Assembly (NCBI RefSeq): GCF_014203645.1
Contig: NZ_JACHJL010000005.1
Coordinates: 124,001 to 188,000 of the forward strand
From: Streptomyces zagrosensis
GTDB taxonomy: Bacteria > Actinomycetota > Actinomycetes > Streptomycetales > Streptomycetaceae
Length of the DNA: 64,000 nt
Reading direction: 5' to 3'
In this document: in pieces, positions 9,191 to 15,998 of the stretch
Layout of the letters: the number at the start of each line of letters is the position of its first letter
Position numbering within the stretch: the stretch's first letter is position 1
Notes under the pieces: model-generated
Told to the model about the DNA's origin: nothing
Database searches by the model: none
What the model saw: only the letters and a program-made list of their open reading frames with translations
Made by a program: the position numbers and the translations under genes

Positions 9191-9218
9191 GGGACGGTAG
9201 GGACCGTAGCGTTCGTCC

Positions 9219-10427
9219 ATGTCGCAGACCGAGACACACAAAGTATCTACACTCTCCCTCTCCCCGCCGACTCCGCCACGGCGGCACCGGGTATTGGCAG
9301 CGCTGACAACTGCCGCTCCAGCTTTGCTCGGGTACATAGCTGCGCGACTGGTAGGGCTGGCGATCCTCTTCGTGGCCGCGCCCATGGCAGGCAAAGATGC
9401 ACTGCATCTATTGTGCGAGCGATGGGATTCATTGTGGTACCAGCGAGTCGCCGACGGCTGGTACGGCTACGAAGTGCACTTACCCAACGGCAGTGTTCAC
9501 TCCGACCTCGCCTTCTTCCCCATGCTCCCTGCGCTGGAGCGAGGCTTGGCCGAGCTTTTGCCCATGCGCCTGGCGACTGCCGGCCTGGCCATCTCGTGGA
9601 CAGCATCCTTGGCGGCTGCATGGGGCATATACGCCGTCGGCGCGCGCCTCCACGGGCGGCGAACCGGCGTAGTCCTGGCAGTGATGTGGGCTTGTTACCC
9701 CACGGCATACGTCCAGTCGATGGCATACGCGGAGACACTCTTCACAGCCACGGCTGCATGGACGCTGTATGCCGTGCTCACTGAGCGATGGATTCTCGCC
9801 GCCCCTCTCACAATCGTCGCGGGGCTCACGCGACCCTCGGCAGCGGCCCTGATCGCAGCCCTCACCATTACTGTTGTGGTCGCTGTGGCAACAGAACGCA
9901 ACGAGGGCCTCGACTGGAGCGCAATAAGTCACGCCCACCGGCGCATGTTGACAGGCGTTGCCCTCGCACCACTGGGATGGCTTGGATATGTGGTATTCGT
10001 CGGCGTTCGCCAGGGCGACCCCTTGGCCTACTTTGCAGTGCAGGCCGAGTGGGGCAACAGCATTGACGGCGGTATCGCGTTGACGGAGATGGTGTTCGAG
10101 CATCTGACGAGCTCAGCTCCGCTTGCCGGTGTTGGCCTGGTTGCCGTGTTCACACTTCTCGGCTGGGTCATGTGGCGGTGCGTGAAGCAACGCCAGCCCC
10201 TACCGGTGCTCATCTACACGGTGGCCGTGGTCGTCATCTCGCTGATTGGCTCAGGCTACTTCACATCCCGGCCACGATTGATGATGCCCGCTTTCCCGCT
10301 GCTGCTCCCCGCCGCTGTGGCACTGGTCCGGTGGGGCAATATGCGAACCTGGTGGACGCTGAGCGCTCTGGCAGCCGCGTCCGGGGCCTACGGGGCATTC
10401 ATTTTGCTAGGTTCTGGGCCGCCCTGA
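9219..10427 (+). CDS. GT-C type mannosyltransferase (PIG-V-like) membrane protein
   Basis: A 402-residue polytopic membrane protein. The first loop carries RWDSLWYQRVADGWYGY and HSDLAFFPMLPALER, the acidic-loop signature of the PIG-V/GT-C mannosyltransferases that use polyprenyl-phosphate-linked sugars. About nine further hydrophobic helices follow. An RPSAAAL loop and a SRPRLMMPAFPLLLP segment match the family pattern. GC content is slightly lower than that of neighbouring genes. It is a single gene downstream of an IS remnant, so acquisition or rearrangement is possible. The acceptor is unknown. Confidence 0.82.
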   Translation: MSQTETHKVSTLSLSPPTPPRRHRVLAALTTAAPALLGYIAARLVGLAILFVAAPMAGKDALHLLCERWDSLWYQRVADGWYGYEVHLPNGSVHSDLAFFPMLPALERGLAELLPMRLATAGLAISWTASLAAAWGIYAVGARLHGRRTGVVLAVMWACYPTAYVQSMAYAETLFTATAAWTLYAVLTERWILAAPLTIVAGLTRPSAAALIAALTITVVVAVATERNEGLDWSAISHAHRRMLTGVALAPLGWLGYVVFVGVRQGDPLAYFAVQAEWGNSIDGGIALTEMVFEHLTSSAPLAGVGLVAVFTLLGWVMWRCVKQRQPLPVLIYTVAVVVISLIGSGYFTSRPRLMMPAFPLLLPAAVALVRWGNMRTWWTLSALAAASGAYGAFILLGSGPP

Positions 10428-10508
10428 CCTCAAAACGAACCCTTGAGGCGCACCCTGCCGCCATGCCCTGGGCCACACGCCGCCATGGTCTGAACCGGCC
10501 CAGCGTGA

Positions 10509-12517
10509 TCAAACCCCAGGAAGGTGCAATGCACACGCTGTGTACTTACGTCCCGCACGAGCCCTGACCCCGGGTCTTGGACACGCGCTCATGCGGCTTC
10601 GGTCAGCGTGGTTGATGTTGTTGCGATGGTTGTCTCGTAGGCGATGGGGCTTCGTTGTCCACGGCGGGGGTGACGGCGTCGGGTGTTGTAGCGGTGCAGC
10701 CACCACCATAGAAGGCTTACTAGAACACGGGGTCAAATCAATGTCCTTCAGCAGGACTTCGGTGGTGTCCATCGCAGGTCCCTTCCCCGTTCGGGGGAGG
10801 GACCTGTTGGCGTTCTGGGCCTGGGGTTGCTGCCTGACGGCTTGGACAGCGTGGAGCCGGGCGAACGGTTCCTTGAGGTCATGCTCGGCGATCCGCTCCT
10901 CGTCGACGTATAGGCCGTGGAAGATCGATTGGTTGAGCAGGCGGCGCTGATCGTCGTCACAGCGACGGTATAGCTCCTGTGGGTTCTCCAGTAGCTTCAA
11001 GCAGACTTCGATCAGGCGGGCGCCCTCAGAGAGGTCCTGGCCGGTCTCCTTGAGCCGTTTCTTGAGGTGCTGCCGCTGGCGCTCGATGTCGCGGAGCTTC
11101 GCCTTAATCTTGGCCTGGGGCAGGGTGCCGTCGGCTGCCAGCTCAAGGAGATTCTCTTCGCCCGCATCCAGCACCTGTAACTCGGTAGTGAGCTGCCGGT
11201 GGAGGAGCCGGGCGGCGGCTTCCTCTTCGCCGATGGTCTCCGCGATGTGCGTGCGGATGTCGGCGACGAAGGTGGGGCTGAAGCACACTCGGGCGTAGTG
11301 CTGCTCGACGGCGTCCTCAATGTGGATGACGTTGACGTGCGGGGCCTGGCAGGTGCCGTCCTGTCTGTTGCGGCAGAAGAAGTACATGTACTCGGTGTCC
11401 CGAGCGTTGATCGTGCGCTGGAGGATCAGGCGCTGCGTGACGCCTGCTTGCCTGCACCGTTCACAGAAGAGCGAGCCCTTGAGGTAGTGGTGGTGTACAC
11501 GGCGGCGCTCCCCAGCTGCGGCTCGCGTTTCGATGATCTCCTGGACGCGTTCACAGAGGCCGTCGTCGATGAGCGGCTCGTGGCGGCCCTTGAACTCCTC
11601 GTCCTTGTAGGCGATGTAGCCGATGTAGTAGCGGTCGCGGAGCATGTCCGAGAGCTTGCTCACCGACACTTGCTTCGCGGGATACCGGGCGGTGGGCCGC
11701 GTGCGCAGGCCCCGGTCGAAGAGTTCGTCGGCCAGGTCAGCCAGGGTGTACTGGCCGGTGGCGTACAGCTCGAATGCGACCTGGACAAAGGGCGCGCGTT
11801 CCGGATCGACCGCCACGGTGCGGATCTCACGGCCCTCGAAGCGGTCGAAGACGTTGATGTACCCGAGAGGGGCGCGGCCGAGCGTGCCGCCGTTCTTGGC
11901 CTTCTGGCTCATCTTGTAGGCGATGTCGGCGCCCGACTCGCGCGACTGGTACTCGTTAAAGGTCGCCAGGATGCCGTGCATGAGCTGGCCGACGGGTGAG
12001 TCGTCGATCGACTCGGTGGCCGAGATCAGCGTGACGTTGCGCTTGCGCAGGTCCGCCATGACCATGGCGTCGTCGAGCCGGTTGCGCGCCACACGCGAGA
12101 GCTTGTAGACGATGACGTAGTCCACGTCTCGGAGGGTGCGCACGCGCGTGAGCATCTGCTGGAAGGCCACGCGCTTGGTCATCTCGGTGGCGGATTTTCC
12201 GGGCTCGATGTATTCGTCGATGATGGTCAGGCCGAGCTGGTCAGCCTTTCGCAGGCAGACGACGCGCTGGGCAGGGATGGAAATGCCTTCAGGATCGTAG
12301 TCCGTCTTGACCTGGCCGGCCGAGGACACGCGCAGATAGATGACGGCACGAGTGGTAGCACCGATTGCTTGGTTTTCTGGCCCTCTTCATCGAGTAGAAT
12401 ATCGAACAGGTCGGTGTACGCGCTTGGTGCACTGCTGCGCGTTCCTCCTTCGGCTTCCTGCGTGTAGCGAATGAGATCGTCCGTGCTGTCGTTGTTTGCG
12501 TTGAGCGGTTGGTTCAC
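10509..12517 (-). CDS. Large serine recombinase (integrase), one apparent frameshift
   Basis: Site-specific recombinase expected to integrate and excise the element. After the catalytic domain (YLRVSSAGQ, then GISIPAQR, YKLSRVARN, GQLMHGILATFNEYQSRES) come the recombinase domain (GRAPLGY), a zinc ribbon (CERC...C...C near LKGSLFCERC and YFFCRNRQDGTCQ) and a long coiled coil. The N-terminal piece starts at GTG 12515-12517 behind a G-rich Shine-Dalgarno, 19 nt after the ImmA-like gene. At an A4 run (minus strand; T4 at 12373-12376) the frame slips by one: one extra A gives EEGQKNQAIGATTRAVIYLRVSS. Starting instead at the internal GTG 12329 would lose the catalytic Arg and first strand, so that start is unlikely. 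The frame runs through the junction into IS3 DNA to 10509; the residues past 10707 are host-encoded. Confidence 0.85.
10589..10707 (-). pseudogene. C-terminal fragment of IS3 transposase (orfB)
   Basis: Reads WWLHRYNTRRRHPRRGQRSP then IAYETTIATTS and ends at TGA (10589-10591). The YNTRRRH...SPIAYE block is the classical C-terminus of IS3-family orfB products. It begins exactly at the island junction. Joined to the 20263-21045 fragment it continues that protein as [20 protein letters not shown]. After correcting the two orfB frameshifts, 783 + 119 + 2 - 1 = 903 nt, a whole number of codons. Confidence 0.88.
10706..10707. other. Attachment junction next to the recombinase gene
   Basis: Minus strand reads ...GCCTTCTAT-GG-TGGTGGCTGCAC. 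Sequence right of GG continues IS3 orfB; sequence left of GG belongs to the element. Combining it with the other junction gives attB as GAAGCGTTCC-GG-TGGTGGCT and attP as GCCTTCTAT-GG-ACCTCCGG. The exact crossover could be shifted by a base or two. Confidence 0.7.
10777..10804 (-). terminator. Strong hairpin in the 3' part of the recombinase frame
   Basis: GGTCCCTTCCCC-GTTC-GGGGGAGGGACC forms a 12-bp stem with one imperfect pair. No T-tract follows on the minus strand and the recombinase frame is open through it, so it may be a terminator, an mRNA stability element or a recombination-related structure. Confidence 0.35.
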
Positions 12518-12536
12518 AGGTGTTCCCCCCTCTCCT

Positions 12537-12986
12537 TCATGCCGATTTCCTTATCGGCTCACAGATGAGCACTTGGCGAGCAAAGTGCTTGGCCAAAGCG
12601 TCCAAATCCGCATCGCCGAATGCGGTTGTCGCTCGGCGTAGCGGATGATCGATGATGTGCTTCAGTTGATGGAGGACTGTAAACGCCCGCTCGTCGGTCG
12701 AGTCGTCTTCGCGCACATAGATGTGCCAATGGCGATTTGCCCAGTAGGTAATTCCGGGTACAGGCAGGCGGGCAACCGACTCCACGACGATGCTCGGGAA
12801 GAGGTTCGTGAGGTGGGTGGAAGCCTGGCGTGTAGGGCCAGGCAGAAGCTCCCGGAGCAGCCCTGCCTGCTGGGCAGCGATGCGGCGCATGGCCGCCATG
12901 GAGCTGGCTGGTTCACGGCCGAGGTCACGTAGCGCGGTGAGCGCTCCGGGACTGGCGGTTGGGGTGGTGTCTTTTGCAGTGTTCGT
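12537..12986 (-). CDS. ImmA/IrrE-like metallopeptidase with altered active site and lost start codon
   Basis: ImmA/IrrE proteins cleave XRE-type repressors to switch on integrative elements. The zinc motif here reads VLHQLKHIIDHP, so the HExxH glutamate is replaced by Gln (CAA). The only ATG (12899) lacks a Shine-Dalgarno and cuts into the protein. Upstream, an AGGAGG followed by a 6-nt spacer leads to ACG at 12984-12986 where ATG is expected, giving a 149-residue protein starting (M)NTAKDTTPTASPGALTALRD. It therefore looks like a decaying or weakly translated, possibly catalytically dead, copy. It lies 19 nt upstream of the recombinase, as in an excision-control operon. Confidence 0.65.
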   Translation of the reverse strand, partial: TNTAKDTTPTASPGALTALRDLGREPASSMAAMRRIAAQQAGLLRELLPGPTRQASTHLTNLFPSIVVESVARLPVPGITYWANRHWHIYVREDDSTDERAFTVLHQLKHIIDHPLRRATTAFGDADLDALAKHFARQVLICEPIRKSA

Positions 12987-13013
12987 AGTGATCCTCCTCT
13001 CCCCATCCGGTAT

Positions 13014-13205
13014 CTATTTCTTTGATTGCTTCTCGGACTCATCTTCGAACGGAGCTGGACCGTTGGGGTCGAGGCCGTGTTCATCGATGAGCCGTTGGTT
13101 ATATTCGTCAACTGAAGCGATAGCATCCTCTGGCAGATGACCGTAGCGCGTACGTAGATAGGCGCTCATACTGGGTAAGTCGGATGGGATGACGTACCCA
13201 GCCAT
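13014..13205 (-). CDS. Small hypothetical protein, possibly a truncated C-terminal piece
   Basis: A 63-residue frame (MAGYVIPSDLPSMSAYLRTR... PFEDESEKQSKK) ending about 28 nt before the ImmA-like gene. It is acidic with no recognised domain. Its 5' end lies about 30 bp from the end of the IS5 remnant, so it may be the tail of a longer regulator cut by that insertion. An operon role with the ImmA-like gene and recombinase is inferred from spacing only. Confidence 0.45.
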   Translation of the reverse strand: MAGYVIPSDLPSMSAYLRTRYGHLPEDAIASVDEYNQRLIDEHGLDPNGPAPFEDESEKQSKK

Positions 13206-13235
13206 TGTGAACAGATCTGCAAACGGTACTTCTAG

Positions 13236-13553
13236 GGTGCGTTTCGAAAGTGTTGGTCACAGCCACTCGTTGATGGCTGCGACCAGTACGGTCGCCTCGT
13301 AGCGGACGGCGAGCTTGTCGTATCTCGTGGCGACCGCACGGTGGCGTTTGAGGCGATTGATGCCGCACTCCACCGCGTGGCGCTCTTTGTAGTCGGTCTT
13401 GTCGAACTTCGGCGGCCGGCCACCGTGGGAGCCGAGTTTCCTGCGGTTGGCGATCTGGTCGCGCTTCTCCGGGATGGTGCAGCGGATGCCGCGCCTGTGC
13501 AGGTAGGCACGGTTCGCGCGGGAGCTGTACGCTTTGTCGGCGCGAACGGTGAG
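13236..13553 (-). mobile_element. IS5-family transposase remnant (C-terminal part)
   Basis: Reading frame [80 protein letters not shown], ending in [10 protein letters not shown] and TGA at 13257-13259. This is the C-terminal third of an IS5/IS427-type DDE transposase including the catalytic Glu region ([13 protein letters not shown]). The N-terminal two thirds are absent; the fragment fuses directly into a resolvase-like gene. The right end GGTGCGTTTCGAAAGTGTTG near 13236-13256 may be the terminal repeat. Confidence 0.82.
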
Positions 13554-13785
13554 CGAAGTGCCAGAGCGAGGGGACGATGACGTCCCTTACATCATGGCGC
13601 TTCAAGGAGTCGAGCATTACGGAGAACGCGGATTCCGAGCACCTGATGTTCTCCGTGAACACCTGATCTAGCGCGAAGCCTTCGCGCTGGGCATGCGTGG
13701 CCAACTCGCGCTTCACGCGCTCGGATTCGTCGTCCGTCTCGTCACTGCTCACGACGCGCATGTAGCCATAAATTGCAGGTCGCAT
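13550..13785 (-). pseudogene. Truncated resolvase-like (recombinase family) gene
   Basis: Starts at ATG 13785 (MRPAIYGYMRVVSSDETD) and runs to [10 protein letters not shown], matching from memory the small Streptomyces recombinase-family proteins with YGYMRV near the start and SLWHFA later. The frame is cut at about 13550, where IS5 transposase sequence begins. The remaining 3' part is gone. It may once have been a full-length regulator or recombinase accessory. Confidence 0.6.
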
Positions 13786-13870
13786 GAAGTTCCCCTTTGC
13801 CGTTGGAAGCCGGTCCAATAGCGGGCTTGAGGCCAGGCTCCGCTGTACCGGCGTAGCGGCCAGAAAAGCC

Positions 13871-13952
13871 CCTTGACCTGCGGAAACCCAGAGCGAACGA
13901 GGGGCAAGAACGACGCAAAAATGAGGCAAGGGCGGCCTTGACCTGCGTAAAC
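13871..13952. repeat. Direct repeat CCTTGACCTGCGkAAAC, two copies
   Basis: Copies at 13871-13887 (CCTTGACCTGCGGAAAC) and 13936-13952 (CCTTGACCTGCGTAAAC), 65 bp apart, in the divergent region between the resolvase fragment and the XRE gene. They contain a TTGACC box that could be a -35 element. Either repeated operators or promoter duplicates for the XRE/TPR operon. Confidence 0.45.
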
Positions 13953-14005
13953 GGCCCCCGGGTGGCTATGGTGGGTACGCCCCTGAGCCCCGGGAGGGAA
14001 GTGCG

Positions 14006-14200
14006 ATGGCGGCCAAGCGCATGCGGCTCGCTCAGCGTCGCAAATCTGCGGGCTACAGCCAAGAAAAGCTCGCCGAACGACTGGGCATCGAGCGCTCGAC
14101 GGTCGTGCGCTGGGAAACGGCCGAGAGTGAACCTCAGCCGTGGGTGCGCCCTAAGCTCGCCGCCGCGCTCAAGGTGACGCTCGACGAGTTGCAGTCCTAG
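14006..14200 (+). CDS. XRE-family HTH protein, first part of an interrupted XRE-TPR regulator
   Basis: 64 residues, ATG preceded by GGGAGG. The HTH_3 fold is clear: RMRLAQRRKSAGYSQEKLAE, RLGIERSTVVRWETAESEPQ, PWVRPKLAAALKVTLDELQS. It ends at TAG 14198-14200. The next 320 residues lie in exactly the same frame and are the TPR half normally attached to this HTH in streptomycete homologues (recalled), so the TAG splits a single gene. Confidence 0.85.
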   Translation: MAAKRMRLAQRRKSAGYSQEKLAERLGIERSTVVRWETAESEPQPWVRPKLAAALKVTLDELQS

Positions 14201-14209
14201 CTCGGCGAT

Positions 14210-15172
14210 GTGACGGTCATCCAGGCGAAGCTCAGCGAACGTATGAGCTACGTCCTCCAACACCCGTCGTCAGTCGACCTGGTGGCAGTCGCCTACCTGC
14301 ACGAGCGGATTCGCCAACTCGACGAGCGGTACGACAGGGCACCCTCGACGGCCCTGCTCGGACCCGCCGGCCAGGTCCACGGGCAGGTGAAGTTCCTTCG
14401 GGAGAACGCGACCAACCCCCGAGTGCGCAAAGCCCTCTTCGAGGTCGAAGCCGAGTCGGCCGCATTTATGGGCCAGCTCGTCTGGGACGTGAGCCAGCGG
14501 CGTGACCACGACGCACCGGTCGCCTACCTGGACGAGGCGGTGACCGCGGCCCGTCAGGTGCGTGATCCGTACGCCGAGGCATACGCGACCCTGCGCAAGA
14601 GCTTCGTGGCACTCTACGGCGAGAAGGACCCGCTCAAGGGCGCGACGCTCGCAGGACAGGCGGCAAAGGTGGCACGCTCCGTCAGTCCCTCCCTTACGGG
14701 GCTGAGTTTGCTTCATATGGCCGAGGGCTATGCCATGAGCGGTGACCTCAAGTCATGCGAGGCGGCGCTAACGAAGGCGGAAGCACAGCTCGACCGGGTC
14801 GGTGCCGATGACATGGCTGCTGAGTACTACACGGTCAACGAGTTCAGCCGCTTGTCCGGGTCGTGCTACTTCTCCCTGAATCTGCCCGAGCAGGCCGAGC
14901 CCATCCTGCGTATGACCGCCAGGGCACTCGCCGCGAAGCAGAAGAGCCAGGCCATCGCGCTCGGGAATCTCGCCTTGTCACTGATTCGCCAGCGCAAGGT
15001 CGACGAGGCGGCGGCCACTATGCACCGGACGATTGACGCCGTGGAGCTGACACGGGGTGGCGGGGGTCTTAACCTGGCATTCGCCGCTGGTCCAGAGCTT
15101 CGAGAGTGGCGGCACGAGCCGTGGGTGCAGGACGTCAATGATCGTCTGCTAGCCCTCATGGCGGCGATCTGA
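14210..15172 (+). CDS. TPR-containing second part of the XRE-TPR regulator
   Basis: 320 residues, all-helical with TPR-like repeats (e.g. APVAYLDEAVTAARQVRDPYAEAYATLRKS split over helices, and LSLLHMAEGYAMSGDLKSCE). It is in frame with the preceding HTH, separated by TAG and three codons; a GTG at 14210 would allow re-initiation, but no good Shine-Dalgarno precedes it. Actinobacterial XRE-TPR regulators sense peptides or small molecules through this half. It is followed 19 nt later by the cyclo-ligase-like gene, so these are likely one operon. Confidence 0.8.
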   Translation: MTVIQAKLSERMSYVLQHPSSVDLVAVAYLHERIRQLDERYDRAPSTALLGPAGQVHGQVKFLRENATNPRVRKALFEVEAESAAFMGQLVWDVSQRRDHDAPVAYLDEAVTAARQVRDPYAEAYATLRKSFVALYGEKDPLKGATLAGQAAKVARSVSPSLTGLSLLHMAEGYAMSGDLKSCEAALTKAEAQLDRVGADDMAAEYYTVNEFSRLSGSCYFSLNLPEQAEPILRMTARALAAKQKSQAIALGNLALSLIRQRKVDEAAATMHRTIDAVELTRGGGGLNLAFAAGPELREWRHEPWVQDVNDRLLALMAAI

Positions 15173-15190
15173 CGGGACCGGTAGGGGCGC

Positions 15191-15904
15191 ATGAGCAACA
15201 TCGACCAGGCCAAGGAAGCTGTCCGCGACCAAGTGTGGCGCCTGCTCGAACACGAAGGCGCTGTGCCAGAAGGCTCGTACGGCAAGATCCCTGGCTTCAA
15301 CGGCGCGGAGGCGACGGCCAAGCGCCTGGCCGAGCTGGACGTGTGGAACCAGGCCCGGACAGTCAAGGCGAACCCCGACTGGGCCCAACTGCCGGTCCGA
15401 ATCCGCGCTCTCAAGGACGGCAAGCTCCTTTATATGGCTGTGCCGAGGATGGCGAGCCTCCAACCGTTCTTCCTGCTTGACCCAGCAACGCTGGAACTGC
15501 CCGCCGAGCAGGCCGCGGAGAAAGAGGGTGCCGCACAGGTGGCTCGTCGAGTCAGCGTCGAAGACATGAGGCCCATCGACGTGGTGATCTGCGGCAGCGT
15601 GGCAGTCAACCGTTCCGGCGCACGCATCGGCAAGGGTGCGGGGTACTCCGACCTGGAGGTGGCGCTCCTCATCGAGGCGGGCTTCGTGACGGACGAGACG
15701 GTCATAGTTGCGCCCGTCCACCAACTCCAGGTCGTCGAGGACGACATCCCCGAGACCGAGCACGACTTCAGCGTCGATCTCATCGTCACCCCCGACGAGG
15801 TGATTCAGTGCCCCAACCGGCGCCGGCCCCGGGGGCTTGTCTGGAGCGACCTCACTACCGAGAAGATTGAGGCCATCCCTGCGCTTAAGGCTCGATTTCT
15901 GTAG
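15191..15904 (+). CDS. 5-formyltetrahydrofolate cyclo-ligase family protein
   Basis: 237 residues. The N-terminus AKEAVRDQVWRLLE and the motif GARIGKGAGYSDLEVALL match the MTHFS fold, whose nucleotide/folate loop is GKG-GYYD-like; PVHQLQVVEDDIPETEHDFS and VDLIVTPDEV are the C-terminal family signatures. Authentic MTHFS converts 5-formyl-THF to 5,10-methenyl-THF using ATP, but this longer actinobacterial branch is not well characterised. It sits between the XRE/TPR regulator (19 nt) and the helicase gene (95 nt). Confidence 0.82.
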   Translation: MSNIDQAKEAVRDQVWRLLEHEGAVPEGSYGKIPGFNGAEATAKRLAELDVWNQARTVKANPDWAQLPVRIRALKDGKLLYMAVPRMASLQPFFLLDPATLELPAEQAAEKEGAAQVARRVSVEDMRPIDVVICGSVAVNRSGARIGKGAGYSDLEVALLIEAGFVTDETVIVAPVHQLQVVEDDIPETEHDFSVDLIVTPDEVIQCPNRRRPRGLVWSDLTTEKIEAIPALKARFL

Positions 15905-15998
15905 CCGACCAGAAAATGATGACCGCCCCGATGCCCAACTGGCGCGAGCTAGAGCAGAGCAATCAACGGAAATACAGAAGGAGCGAGAAGGTGAATTC

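Noticed and set aside
10509..12329. Recombinase start at the internal GTG 12329
   Set aside because: It would delete the catalytic Arg and first beta strand; the in-frame upstream region after one base correction is family-like.
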